64,000 bases of DNA from Chlorophyllum brunneum (lineage: Eukaryota; Basidiomycota; Agaricomycetes; Agaricales; Agaricaceae): assembly GCA_963576785.1 (NCBI GenBank), contig OY756140.1:4074003-4138002 (forward strand), given 5' to 3'. The notes under the pieces are model-generated. The model was not told the DNA's origin, did not search any database, and saw only the letters and a list, made by a program, of their open reading frames with translations. Below are positions 33,165-43,778 of the stretch, piece after piece. How positions within the stretch are numbered: position 1 is the stretch's first letter; every line of letters starts with the position of its first letter. A program made the translations under genes and the position numbers.

Positions 33165-33690
33165 CCTTGTTCGAAATCTATTGGCTGAAATTTACAGCTT
33201 GTGTAGCGATGAGCTTATGGCTAGAATCGCGGCTGATCATGAGGACAACGGTTCAGTGGATGTTGATATACCTATATCACTTGCGCCTCCTGGGAGCGCT
33301 TGACTTTGGGTGTTGGGCTTATCGTGGTAGACTTGTAGTACAGATGAGCCTCTGCAACGCCGCCATTGGCGAATAACTGCATGAGAAGGGATGTGGCATC
33401 TAAATGCATTTTCATAACAGTCAAGCAGAAAGGCAACCACACTATCACACTCAGGATATATAAGGCATCTCGTCGTGAAGTTGGGGGCGGTGCTCCTCTC
33501 AGAATCTCATGTAATCTCGACGAGGTCAAGTACAAGTACAGTATATGTGCGGGACCCCGCTACCCCCACATATTTCCCACTCCTCCTCGACTATGCATAG
33601 CCTCGGTTTTTCTGTTCACAGAAAACCCTATTTATTTGACGGTGGTGATCAAAATTTGAAGGGTAGTACACGCTACACGCTTCACGCGAT
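33165..33690 (+). repeat. Non-coding repeat R1, copy 3 (longest)
   Basis: 3' flank of X4. Matches the reverse complement of 16905-17410 over its full length, including the segment near 33422-33455 (AAGCAGAAAGGCAACCACAC) that is missing from R1 copy 2. Confidence 0.72.
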
Positions 33691-34338
33691 TGGCCCGAAA
33701 TTGTCTGGCGGCTGCGTTGCACACTAGCTAATATCGGAAGAATCTAAGGGCAAGAAGTTTCATAGCCTCAACATCTGCTGTCTAAACCACACTGAGAACC
33801 GTGATAAGTATTTGAAGAGGGACCTTGGGACTGATTGCTTCCGAAAGGATATATGTTTTCGCTAAGGAAAAGCAGGTTGAATATTAGCAAGCGATTCGCT
33901 CAAGATTTAAGCGGTTTTGGTAGTACCCAGGGACCCCACGCGGGGTCTGATGGCTATAAGCTGAAGGTTCTATTTTTCTGGCGAACTTGGGTTCAGCGCC
34001 TCGAGCTGGGTGGAAGGTGTAGGGTTTGCATTGGATTTGGAGTACGGCGCGGATCCAATTTTACGTTCAAAATTTGCAGTGCTGTGATTAGCACGATTAA
34101 CACAAGGCCGCCTGAGACCGTGGAATTGTACACATACAAAACAATGGGAAGAAGCCAGGGATGTGTTTGGGAGGAAGCGGAGTGTTCCTTAAATTAAATG
34201 AAGCCATTGGCGAGTCATTTTTTTTTCTCATGCTCATAATCCTCGAGGTAGGTACGTCCCACAAGTGGAAATCTGACTCAAATCAATGAAAGGGACTCAA
34301 GCGCTCCAAAATTTTAAATATTTAAACCAGCTGAGTCG
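33691..34338. other. Intergenic, upstream of oxygenase copy B
   Basis: No supportable gene. Contains TTTGCATTGG and other scraps of repeat sequence, but no clear unit. The T10 run near 34220 and ATTTAAATATTTAAACC just before the ATG make up the likely promoter. Confidence 0.4.
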
Positions 34339-35897
34339 ATGGTCAAAGTCTCACCCACCAATTCGATGACAGAGACCAACGAGCAGTTTCACGTACCTTC
34401 CGTTGAGACGGACGATACTATCGATGTTCTGCGCTCTGCGCTCACCAGTAAAGACGTTCTCCACGAACCTTGGACGTCTGGCGTGATCCCCCTTACACCT
34501 TCCGAATCTACTCTTTTTTTCAAGAGGCAGGACGGAACACCAAAGTAAGCTCTGACATATTCATCCCCTCAGAGTCGATCTCATCATCATTGCAAACTGC
34601 CTCACAGTGTTATAGATTTATGCTCCATCACCTCCACTCAAACAGAAGACCTTAGTGGTGCCTGTCAACCAGCTACTTTCGGTCTTGACCAGAAGAACGT
34701 ATTGGACTTGACATACCGCAAAGCGGGAAAGCTCGATGCAGGCAACTTCCTTTGGGGATTCAACCCTGACAACGGGGACTTTACGGAGAAGATCGCTTCG
34801 GGTCTCTTTCCGTGGCAATCCCTCGACAAGGGTATCCGCTTTGAGCTGTATAAACTCAACGCATATGGTATGAAATGATCCTTATAGTGTGGACTAAACT
34901 GACTGTTGGAATGTTCGCAGGAGAAGGCTCTTTCTTCAAGGCGCATCAAGATACTCCACGCAGCCAAGATATGTTCGGCTCCCTTGTTGTCGTGTTACCG
35001 TTCTTGCACCAGGGAGGGAATCTACTTCTCAGACATCGTGGTCGCGAGTATACGTTTAACGGATCCGCCTCACTTCAAGAGACTTCAGCTCCATCTGCTG
35101 CCTATATCGCATTCTTTAGTGACGTTGAGCATGAAGTAGCCCTGGTCGAATCCGGAAACCGCGTCACTGTTACATACAATCTGTACTTTGACCCTGCGAA
35201 AGGTGCTCCGATTCCTCAAGTTCCCATCAGTTCCCAGCTCGAGCATCCCTTCAAGACTGCCCTTCGGACCTGCCTTGAGGACGCAAATACACGACGGGCA
35301 CATCCTTTCCTTGGCTTCGGTCTTGATCATGCGTACCCTTTCGAAAATGCCATCCTTAGGCCCCGCGGGTTGAAGCTCAAAGGATCAGACGCGACACTCA
35401 TCCACATCCTTACTGAACTCAACGTCAAACATTTCTTCTACCTTCTTTACCGCCAAGATCCTAAACGTAACGATTGTCCTTTCCGTGTCTTATCCCGAGT
35501 TGTTGTCGATGGAAACGATGACTATACCGAATATGAGGACAAAGGCCCGTTTAATATGATTGCAGAGGACAAATACTCGTTTCTGGTTTGGGACAAGGAT
35601 CCGCAGGAGGTACAGAAGAATCCTCCTCGTTGGAATGATTGGTATAGCACATATCGTGAAAAACCTAAACGTTATCAACACATGCCCGTGCGATGGATTA
35701 CAGAGCCGAAGGAGGAGTACGTTGACAGGTCCATCTCCGTGGCGTATGGAAATGAACCCGGCCTCGGGTTCTTCTATCATCAACTTTGTGTTGTCGCGGT
35801 CATCGCCGGCTCTGAGGATATGGACGATAGCAAAGGTGAAGCGAGCGTTTCTGACGACACTATGGATGAAGATAGCGACTGGGATGGCGATGAATAA
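34339..35897 (+). CDS. 2OG-Fe(II) oxygenase-like protein, copy B (intact)
   Basis: Exons 34339-34544, 34608-34867 and 34921-35897 join to 480 aa; a second ATG at 34366 is also possible. Iron and cosubstrate residues: H164-Q-D166, H226 in D-V-E-H-E-V, and R236 in S-G-N-R-V-T-V-T-Y. It is the most diverged of the three copies in the C-terminal third and ends in an acidic tail (D-D-T-M-D-E-D-S-D-W-D-G-D-E) absent from A and C. It is convergent with the kinase-like gene, whose stop lies 216 bases away. Substrate unknown. Confidence 0.82.
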
Positions 35898-36112
35898 TTG
35901 TTTACCTTTCCCTAAGTAAATAAAAGCGGATGTCTTGGGACAGTTCTCTGAAATCGATTCTATGTCCGCATTGGAAGACCTACTTGGATGTCAGCCTACT
36001 GCGAGCAGAAGCGACTTTTATACACTTGGTGAGTGTGTCTACCCCGCGGGCATCAACTCGTTGTGAATTCATACCTTGCCTACGCTGAAGAACTACAACA
36101 CTGACAATTCTA

Positions 36113-38586
36113 CTACGCACTTTCTTCCCTGTCTTCCCTTTGTATACGGTGAGAGATGGCATCGATCAGAAACTGGTCGACCCTAAACGTATCCAACGCC
36201 TCGTGTTCCGGTTGGTCACTCATATTTTTTGCTCCCCTCAATCCGACAAGTCTAAAGCTGTACCGAGAGTCAACACCCGTGGCACCTCCCCACCTCCCTC
36301 GTTCATTTGGGTGTGCCCAGAGTGGACCGAGTTGCTGAACAGCCTTAGGTCGGCCATGCGACCTGAGCGTCCAATTGGCCTCGTGCATCCTATAAATCAT
36401 CCCCTTGCATTCGTTTCTGGAGTCCCATTGTTAGCTGTCCAGGGAGGATATAGAGGAACTACCTACATATCATCCGTTCCCCATGTACGAACCCTTTCTC
36501 CACAGTCTTCCAACAACAGGATGGGGCTAAATATCTTTGAGTCTGCCCTGGATACAGGACTGTAGGTCCCATAGTACTGTGGAACGATGGCGCTAATAGG
36601 TATCGGGTCGCGAAGGGGACGTATAGCGTTATATCCGCTCCAGTTTTCAGAAAAGTGATCCGGGAAAGTTGCGTAGTTCCACGATTCTTCCTGTATCCGA
36701 CCATCATCCCTCCTCTGGCTCTTCGCAATCACCCTAACACGAGTTGTGGTTGGATGAAGAACTGAACTCCCAAAATCATGTTGCTTGACGTGTTCACAGT
36801 ATGGTCGTCCGCGCATAGGGTTCTGATAACCGATGTCTGTCCGAATCCGACGTAAAGGTCCTTCGTATTCGGCAACCAACTCGCCTTCACCCTCATCCAC
36901 AGAAACAATTTCTATGACCTTATCGAGGTCCCCGGTCTTGGAGAAACCAACGTCCGTCCCCTGGGTCTTTGACTTCTTCAACACACCTTTCAAAAACCCG
37001 CGCTTCTCTTTCCACTCCTCCGCTTTCGTCTCGCCGTTTTCTCCATCCTCCTGTGCGATTTTCTTCATCACGTCGTCGATAGCACACTGCTTACAAAACA
37101 CTTCTGGTATCAAACTATCCCGCGGAAGGTCCAACTCGGCGTGATACACATACGAGTGTCTTCCACCTCCGATAAAACGCTTAGCCGAAAGATACAAATG
37201 AGCCGCAGCAGGTTCATGTAGATCCGGTGGAGGGCCGTGAACGACAAACACGTGAGGCTCGACAGGACCCAGCTCTAGAAGCGATGGTAGAGGCATCATG
37301 AATCCGAAAGCTCCCTCAGCATCCTTCGCTTTGATACGTTCCTTCTCGGCTTTGATTTCGGCCTTTTCCTTTTTCCATTTCTTTGATGCGGGCTTTGTCA
37401 AACGTAATTCATACTCGAAAACTTGAATCTTGTCGTCTACCGACACTCCGGGCGGGTGGTTGATGGCTGGGTCTGGGGAGTAAACCTCTTCGTCGATGGC
37501 GGGTGCCATCTTAATAAGAGCTTGAGGAGCATGGATGTATAGTTTCCGTGGAAGGCGGTGGAGACGAAACTTCTCATTTAGTTTTCTTGCTTTGTAGCTG
37601 AAAGGTTCCATAGGCCATGGTAGAGGTGATAATGTATAGTCGAAAGGCGTTCCTTTGAGTTCCTAGCAAGAGATCAGCGAATGTCCTATTTTACAAAAAG
37701 GACTTACCGGCCGGTCGAGGCCCCATCTCTTCATCTCCTTCGCACTAAGCATCTTTCCAATTTGACCACTCCTGATGCGAGCCTCTTCCTCACGAAGTAA
37801 CGGGGATATATTGTAAGGCTTGATAAGATGTGGTTCCTCTTCACACTCGGCCCATTGGATCTCATCAGCACAGGTCTCCGTTTCTCCATGTGCTTTCATC
37901 CACTCCATCAACCTGCTTCCAGTACTGATAACCGCCAACCGAGGGAAATTGGGCAGTCGCTGCGCGATGTAAAAGTCGAAGAGAGTGGCACCCCATAGTG
38001 GAATTCCATTACCAGCTACCTTGCCTCCAATGAGCGCTTCGGGGAGTAACTGGTCTCCATCTGGCGAGCGAGGCCAATCGCGAAAGATGGTCCTGCGTTT
38101 GGCACCCCTAAATATTGCTGCTTTTTCTTTGTCAGTGAGGGTCTTTCCCGTTGCTATTGCTTTGCGGTATTTCTCCGAGTGAGTGGCCACGATTTCCCGG
38201 AGGGTCATTTTGAGTTGCTCCGGCATAGGAGAGGGATCAATGCGGCTTGGATCCGGAGGGTGGAAGATGATACTATCATCGAGTGTAGTTGGGGCCCAGG
38301 GGAAGCTTTCGTGAGTGCATTCTATGCCATCGATGGCAGAACGACGATGAGTATTATCTAAAGGTACAAATAGGCTATGATGGAGATGCCGAAACTGAGA
38401 GAAACAAACATTTCTTACCGTTCCCCCAAGACATGCCCACCGGGATTGCACAAGCTGCGTTAGGAATACCATGTTACGTGATGGTCATTTCATGATCGTG
38501 TCACCGGCCAAGACCGGGCCGGGGAGAGTGGTTGTACTCAAGACGATGAAGAAACAAAACCAGATCCACACCACTCGGAACCCCAT
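36113..38586 (-). CDS. Secreted kinase-like (probable pseudokinase) protein, right copy
   Basis: Exons 38586-38505, 38454-38419, 38357-37708, 37662-36467 and 36416-36113 join to 755 aa with every phase consistent. The first exon is a classic signal peptide (M-G-F-R-V-V-W-I-W-F-C-F-F-I-V-L...G-P-V-L-A), cleavage predicted before A-C-A-I-P-V-G. C-T-H-E-S-F-P-W follows, then a long conserved region, a glycine-rich loop (I-G-G-G-R-H-S-Y-V-Y near residue 420) and a hinge-like I-L-L-L-E-D-C-G near 640. The expected H-x-D and D-F-G positions read W-T-L-R-S-H-G-R-P and L-V-G-L-R-G, so catalysis is unlikely. Kinase kinship is inferred from few motifs. The left copy (2194-4531) lacks the first exon. 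Confidence 0.68.
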
Positions 38587-38931
38587 TCGTGAGATATATT
38601 CTTCGGCAGACACAGCGAGCGTCTCCCCCCACCCCCTCAATTTTGACTTCGACGAGGCCACAGGTGAGCAGTAAAGCTGGATCTCGTGGGCATCGCGAGG
38701 TCGTTGTCTTTTTGTTCGATAAATTGATACTGAGATGCGCTTAGGCACGCTCGTTTGTCGTACACACAGTAGTTCACAATTAGTAGCGTATATCCATAAG
38801 TAAAAGGTCGGAGGCATATTTGCTGTTGTACTCTTAGGAAACGCAAATATTCTGTGTGGATGTGCGTGACCCATCACCAGCAGTTTCCGAACCATTATCG
38901 GTTGGGCAATAAGGTCCCAGCTACATGATCA

Positions 38932-39532
38932 TCAATTCGGACATTCAAAGTTCAAAGAAGATGTAATCATCTCGCGCGCTGCATCCCGAACCCATTCCCC
39001 AGGAACCATCGCGACCGAAGCGCCGCCATCCTTGGCCAAACACATGCTTTCAATCCCATCCTTCACCATCGAAATCACATCCTCCTCACCTTCTGTGATC
39101 AAGGCCCTCTGTTTCTGGTTGTATTATTATGGAGCGCGATGATGGCGAAGTAGTCGGTTGTCGGCGGGAAGGGATGCCGAAAACGAAGACAGTAGTCAAA
39201 ATGTTCCGACAGAATGTCCACCACGTCGTAAGGCGTGATCGGGTGCGAGTAGCTCTGACGATGCTGGTCCGCGTATTCGCACACCGCACTGAGGTCGGCA
39301 GTGAGGGAGTGGAGGTTTAGGGTTACTCTTGGTGACTCGATAATCATTCGTTAACTGGTCCATGGAGAGTCGAGGAGCATAACGTTTGAGAAAGTCCTGA
39401 AAAGCTCATGGCTTGAGTCGAAGAAGAAATGATACGCACCAGTCTCATATGGAGGCGATAGCCCTCCGTAAGTGATTGATCGGAATCAAGGATTCCAAGT
39501 TTCAGGAGGTCCGCATCATATGGAATGCGCAT
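38932..39532 (-). pseudogene. Diverged family X relic
   Basis: Exon 1 starts M-R-I-P-Y-D-A-D-L-L-K-L-G-I-L-D-S-D-Q, with an intron at the same place. Exon 2 then reads R-Y-A-P-R-L-S-M-D-Q-L before a one-base shift. The next part, C-E-Y-A-D-Q-H ... P-T-T-D-Y-F-A-I-I-A-L-H-N-N, is in another frame, and the end (E-E-D-V-I-S-M-V-K-D) in a third. Two frameshifts therefore separate segments that line up with family X. It is an old member: only about one residue in three matches X1-X4. Confidence 0.6.
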
Positions 39533-40556
39533 TAGAGATTACACTGTGCGTGCAGTGCTCGCAGTTGAGTTAGTTGACATTTGTGCATGGTCGTGGGTCC
39601 CGGCGCCTGTCGAACAATCAAGACCAATCTCCAAGGTTATCCGAATCGAACGCACGTATCTGCAAACCTCTCACGTTAGGCCCTGAAATTTGTAACCCAG
39701 GAGAAGCTTTGTTATATTGGGAGATCCTAGTGTAAGCACCCTTTGAAGCTGTGGTTGCGGAGAACCAAATGTGCCGTCCCCTAACCCCTCAGAAGACCGA
39801 CTATGAACCATCAAACAACCATATATTGAATATAGTGTCAAGTATAGCTCCTGGATGGTATTCGTACTCTGGAAGCGAAATATTTCCAACTTCTCTTCAT
39901 GATTTTTTCCTGCTCTCCTGTCCTGGTTCAGTGTAAGGCCCAGCCGAGTACCTCTGTCAGTGTCCTGCGTGCATTACAGGGCCACTTATGCTCTGTGCGG
40001 ATGGCACAAGCGAATGTTTCCCGAGTTCCCGTTCCAGAGGGACCCGATAGCCCCAAAGGAGCCATGAAGATAAAGGGTAAAAAAGAATAACTAGGGATCC
40101 GCTCTAGGCTCAAGCAGTAGTATTATCCACACGATACTGAGGCACGGATCGCCGAGTGAAATCACCAGAACCTGAATGTCACTTTAGCTTCTCAGTCTAA
40201 TTCCGAACCTGAGAAAGCCTTGGACGTGGGTCGTGAGAAGAACAAGATAATCTAGCTCGCAGGGACTCGGCGAGTCGAGATTGTCCTCGTGGATCGGGTT
40301 AATAATGCATACGGAATGTATTCTTCAATCCAAGTTTATTTATATTTCAGGCCATCACTCCTTTTTCGCCGAAAGCCATGTGGTTGTCCTACTCGGTCAC
40401 TTCCAGTACCAGGCCAGACAGGCTCCCACCATGACTACTTCCTGCCTTCTACCATCGTATACTTAGTGTAATTCTCCGATGTATTCTCACACTGGTGGGG
40501 TATAAGAAGGCAGGGCTCAAAGTTGGGCCGTGTTCGCGTCGCGGGATTTCAAGACC
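39533..40556. other. Intergenic stretch without a supportable gene
   Basis: About 1 kb upstream of the esterase. Small open frames only. The segment just before the ATG has a TATAAGAAGG box at 40501, 56 bases from the start. Confidence 0.4.
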
Positions 40557-41894
40557 ATGTACATAAAGATTATCCAGGCGGGTTTAATTCTTGCCCCTTT
40601 GACATCAGCTAGCCTTGCTGGGATACGGAACACATTCGCTTTGTAAGTCTCTCGGGAAGTTATGAATCAGGCGTACGTATTAATCTAATCTCTTGTCTAG
40701 TGGTGACAGGTGAGATGTTGTTCAAGTTCGAGAAAAAGTCGAAATTCATCTCGCTCCAACATTCTTAATTCGACAGCTATAGTTGGTCTTGTAATTCTTC
40801 CCTGATTATTGGGTAGTCTGAACCCAAACTATTAGCCACTGATGGGTGGAATGGGAGTGGAGACCCTACCGCCTCACATGCCGCCCAGTGCTTTTCCGCG
40901 GGTCCGCCTTGGTCTGAACAATTCGCTCAAATGACCGGAACCAGACTCATCGACGTGCGCTTCGAACATGTTTCATAGGCAACTGTGCGACTGACATCTA
41001 CTAGCTTGCGGTATCTGGCGCGACAGCTGACCAGAGCATTATCTTCACATCGCCTCTTGACTTCAGAGGCCAGACTACGGCCTTCCTTCAAGAAGTCGCA
41101 CCGTTCCCGGATAAAGTGACATGGAACAGTACTGATTCCTTATTCACTGTTTCGTTTGGAAGTAAGCCTGCCAGAGATTTTGAGCTGCTCAGGGTTGAAT
41201 TTTCGTTCCGCGTAGCCAACGACGTAAACAACTCTTTTAGAAACACACCAGGAAATGGGACAGACCTCTACAATCAAGATCTGACCTCTTATTTTGCGAC
41301 CATCGATAGGCTTTACAACGCTGGTGCACGCAACTTCGTTTTCAATAACCTTGTCCCCTTTGATCGGGCTCAGATAGGAGTGGGACAAGGAGCTCAGCTG
41401 CAAGAAAAAATGAAGGTATACTCGGTGACACCCCTCTGCTAATGCGATACTGAATTATACCTCATAGGAAGGCATCCTTGAGTTCAACGCCCAGCTCGCG
41501 GCAAAGGCCGCCGCATATTGTGCCACGAGGATAGACATCACGACCTGCCTCGTCTTTGATACCCGTACGCTTCCGTTCTCTATTTTTGGATCCGCAACTT
41601 ACCAAGGCGATATTTACAGATTCTGTCTTCACCAACCTCATGGATAACTTTTCCCAGTTCGGATTCGCGACTCCTGATGAATTTTGTGGATCTTACGCGG
41701 GGAGGTTTGGGTGTGATGTGGACCCCACAAGTGGATTCCACCTGTCTCGGTCCGATATCTGTCTGTGAGTGACGGGTCATTTGGAGAAGTAAGAGAGGGA
41801 CTGATGCTGCGTAGATATCTGGAAGGATTCCCTGCATCCCTCCTTTGCGGCTGACAAGTTCTGGGCTCAGGGCTTGGTTGATCAGTTACAGTAA
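40557..41894 (+). CDS. GDSL/CE16-type esterase, right copy
   Basis: Multi-exon secreted esterase, partner of 275-1612. Start 40557 gives M-Y-I-K-I-I-Q-A-G-L-I-L-A-P-L-T-S-A, a signal peptide. A tiny exon (TGGTGACAG) completes F-G-D-S-Y-S-W-S (block I, catalytic Ser). N-D-V-N-N-S lies near 41220-41240 and I-W-K-D-S-L-H-P near 41820, the catalytic Asp and His. Stop at 41892-41894. Unlike the left copy the Trp after FGDSYS is intact. However, one extra A near 41729 shifts the frame of the penultimate exon relative to the left copy. The shift can be absorbed only if the intron starts at GTCTGT rather than the GTGAGT four bases later. Possibly functional, possibly damaged. Confidence 0.7.
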
Positions 41895-42143
41895 TGCACA
41901 CTAGGACACCACTCTAAGCGCGTTCGATAAATCCGTAGAAGTTTCACAATGATCATGATGAGTATATCAATACATCGTGATTTGGTGTTGTAACACCTGC
42001 CAACGTAGTATCTGCCGACACAGCCTTATTTCAATATTATCATGCAACAATAAAGTACACTATAAGCTACTCAATAGCAACAGTAAAGCAACCCCGTAAT
42101 ATCCGTCATCATAAAATACATCCCCATAATAGCAAATACCCAG
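41895..42143. other. Right edge of the inverted duplication
   Basis: Similarity to the left arm (CACTCTAAGCGC, TCATGATG..., ACATCGT...GTTGTAACACCTGC) continues to about 42005 and then stops. Beyond it no sequence has a partner in the left 40 kb, so the outer boundary lies near 42.0 kb. Confidence 0.55.
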
Positions 42144-43381
42144 CTATAGTCCATCCCCTACCGTCGTCTTGGTCGCCAATGCGCGGGGAGTGTTAGACAG
42201 CGAGCCCCTTTCTAAATCTAGGGAACCTATTGTCCAGGAATTGTATGGGCTTGGTCTCCGCTGGAACATGAGTTCTCGATTGAAGATGATCTTGCTTTGA
42301 GTTTTGGTGCGCCTCCGACGTCGCTTGATGAGAACGCCGACGCCTATCGCAATGAACATGAAAGCGCAACCACCGAGAACGGACCCCACAATGATAGGGA
42401 CCTTGGAGCTCGATTTTTGTAGGGCACTTGCCGGAGGTTGCAATGAAGGGCCTGTACTACTCGCAGAGCTTCTAAGGAATATTTAGCACAAAGCCTGTGA
42501 AGAGGGATTGAGACGGACGTTGTACCGCTGGATGATTCCGCTAGGCTAGTGGATTCTCGTAAGGGGCCATATGTACGCTAGGGATGGAACGTAGAACGCA
42601 CGAAGGAATAGCTGTGGTAGGGAATGACGTTGGGCCGATTGTACTTATATATCGGTTAGCATCAGTGGCGAAGCACGAGAGAAAGTCACCCACCTTGAGG
42701 GTTCTTGGATCCTGAATCAATTTGAGATCCCAGAGTATTCGACGCTATCGTAAGGGACCATATACGTCAGGCATGGAATGTAGAACGCACGGAGTAGACG
42801 GTACGGTAGACGGTGGCATTGAAACGGTTAGACTGCATATCAGTTGGCATCAGTGGTAAAGCGCGAGAGAAAGTCGCCCACTTTGAGGAATTTCGGATGC
42901 TGAATGAATCTGAGGTCCCAACGACTTCTCCGCTATCGTAAGGACATATGAGATGGAACACCACGATTACACAGACTCGAGTTTTTCCCTTACCTAGCCT
43001 TCTCCCGGGCTACCAATTTGAATGCCCTGGAAACGCCGCTGCCAACTAGCCCCCTGACCAATTTCTTGTCAGTGGGTAATGTGATGTTCAGGGAGCCGTA
43101 TTTTTTGTTTTGAGATTTGATATTCGGCGCGATGATGGGGCCGGGGTCACTTTTGCTATCTCTGACGAGGTGAAAGTCCCAAATCGATGGTTCGTTCTCG
43201 TCGCGCGACCACCTCACGGTAGTCTTTGTGTAGAGAATAACAGGGTCGTCAATTGTAATATTCATCGCGACTGCGACACCGAGGAACAAGGCCCAAAGCC
43301 TTCTTAGCAGCAGCTCACGATGAGTCGAGTGTTCCTACCAGAGTAAAGCGTAAATCTTGCGTACCAGAGAAAGCACCACAT
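42144..43381 (-). CDS. Single-pass surface protein with Ig-like ectodomain (exons approximate)
   Basis: Order from the N-terminus: a hydrophobic leader (L-W-A-L-F-L-G-V-A-V-A), then the basidiomycete ectodomain pattern I-T-I-D-D-P-V-I-L-Y-T-K-T-T-V-R-W-S-R (residues ~20-40). Next comes V-V-G-T-S-D-S-F-S-I, a Ser-rich stalk, one transmembrane helix (I-I-V-G-S-V-L-G-G-C-A-F-M-F-I-A-I-G-V-G-V) and a basic stop-transfer R-R-R-R-R, then ~60 cytosolic residues to the stop at 42144. This architecture (Ig-like domain, stalk, helix, short tail) is common in Agaricomycetes; function unknown. The leader frame lacks an ATG in the same exon, so the first exon is upstream (ATG at 43381 is a candidate). Internal exons include a tandem duplication. 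Confidence 0.55.
42540..42940 (-). repeat. Tandem ~195-bp duplication inside the surface-protein gene
   Basis: Two adjacent units, about 42540-42733 and 42735-42930. Both contain ACGCACG(A/G)A, CATCAGTGG(C/T), AG(C/A)ACGAGAGAAAGTC(A/G)CCCAC and TGAGG(A/G)(A/T)T. One unit carries the exon with V-V-G-T-S-D and its flanking intron, so the gene probably has or had a duplicated stalk exon. Confidence 0.7.
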
Positions 43382-43778
43382 CTCTGCTGCTGACAACTAA
43401 AGGTCCGAGCGAAGTGGGGGATGAAAAGGCGCACCAGTGCGCGGGAGGAGAAATAGAAAGAGATGGCCTCGGCAAAGCAGATGAAGGAGATGTGTCTGCT
43501 TATAGAGTGATGATGGTTGTCACGTTTGCTTGCACTGGTACAGGTGAATAATCAGTTCGTTGATGCCACCATATCACTTTATGTCAGGATCAATTTGATG
43601 AATGTCAGAGTGATTGATAGCAACAAAGTACAAAGATATTCTCACAAGTAGCATACAGTAAACATCACAGTAATAATCAGCGAACATGTGCAAAGTAAGT
43701 ATTAAGAGCACTTTTAATATCTCGACGGCGTCCAAACACATTAAACCCTCTATGGGAATCTAGGTGAACATGGAACAA

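Larger units (their letters stand above)
160..42005. repeat. Nested inverted segmental duplication, axis near 24 kb
   Basis: Outer arms: 160-4531 against 36113-42005 (esterase plus kinase-like). Middle: 15179-18560 against 29846-35897 (oxygenase plus family X). Inner: 18811-20990 against 27100-29410 (nuclease-like, MAD1 relic, X 3' relic, 49-codon fragment), the best preserved. Strands are opposite in every pair. The left arm has an unmatched insert at 4.5-15 kb; the right arm has extra family X units (30.6-33.7 kb). Confidence 0.75.

Noticed and set aside
15000..36000. A retrotransposon or DNA transposon explaining the repeats
   Set aside because: No reverse transcriptase, integrase, transposase, LTR or terminal inverted repeat with target duplication was recognised. 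The repeats consist of host-type genes with introns.
275..42005. Repeat-induced point mutation (RIP) as the cause of the broken copies
   Set aside because: Lesions are mostly single-base indels and one TGG-to-TAG. The copies show no dense C-to-T/G-to-A bias by eye, and inner arms remain nearly identical.
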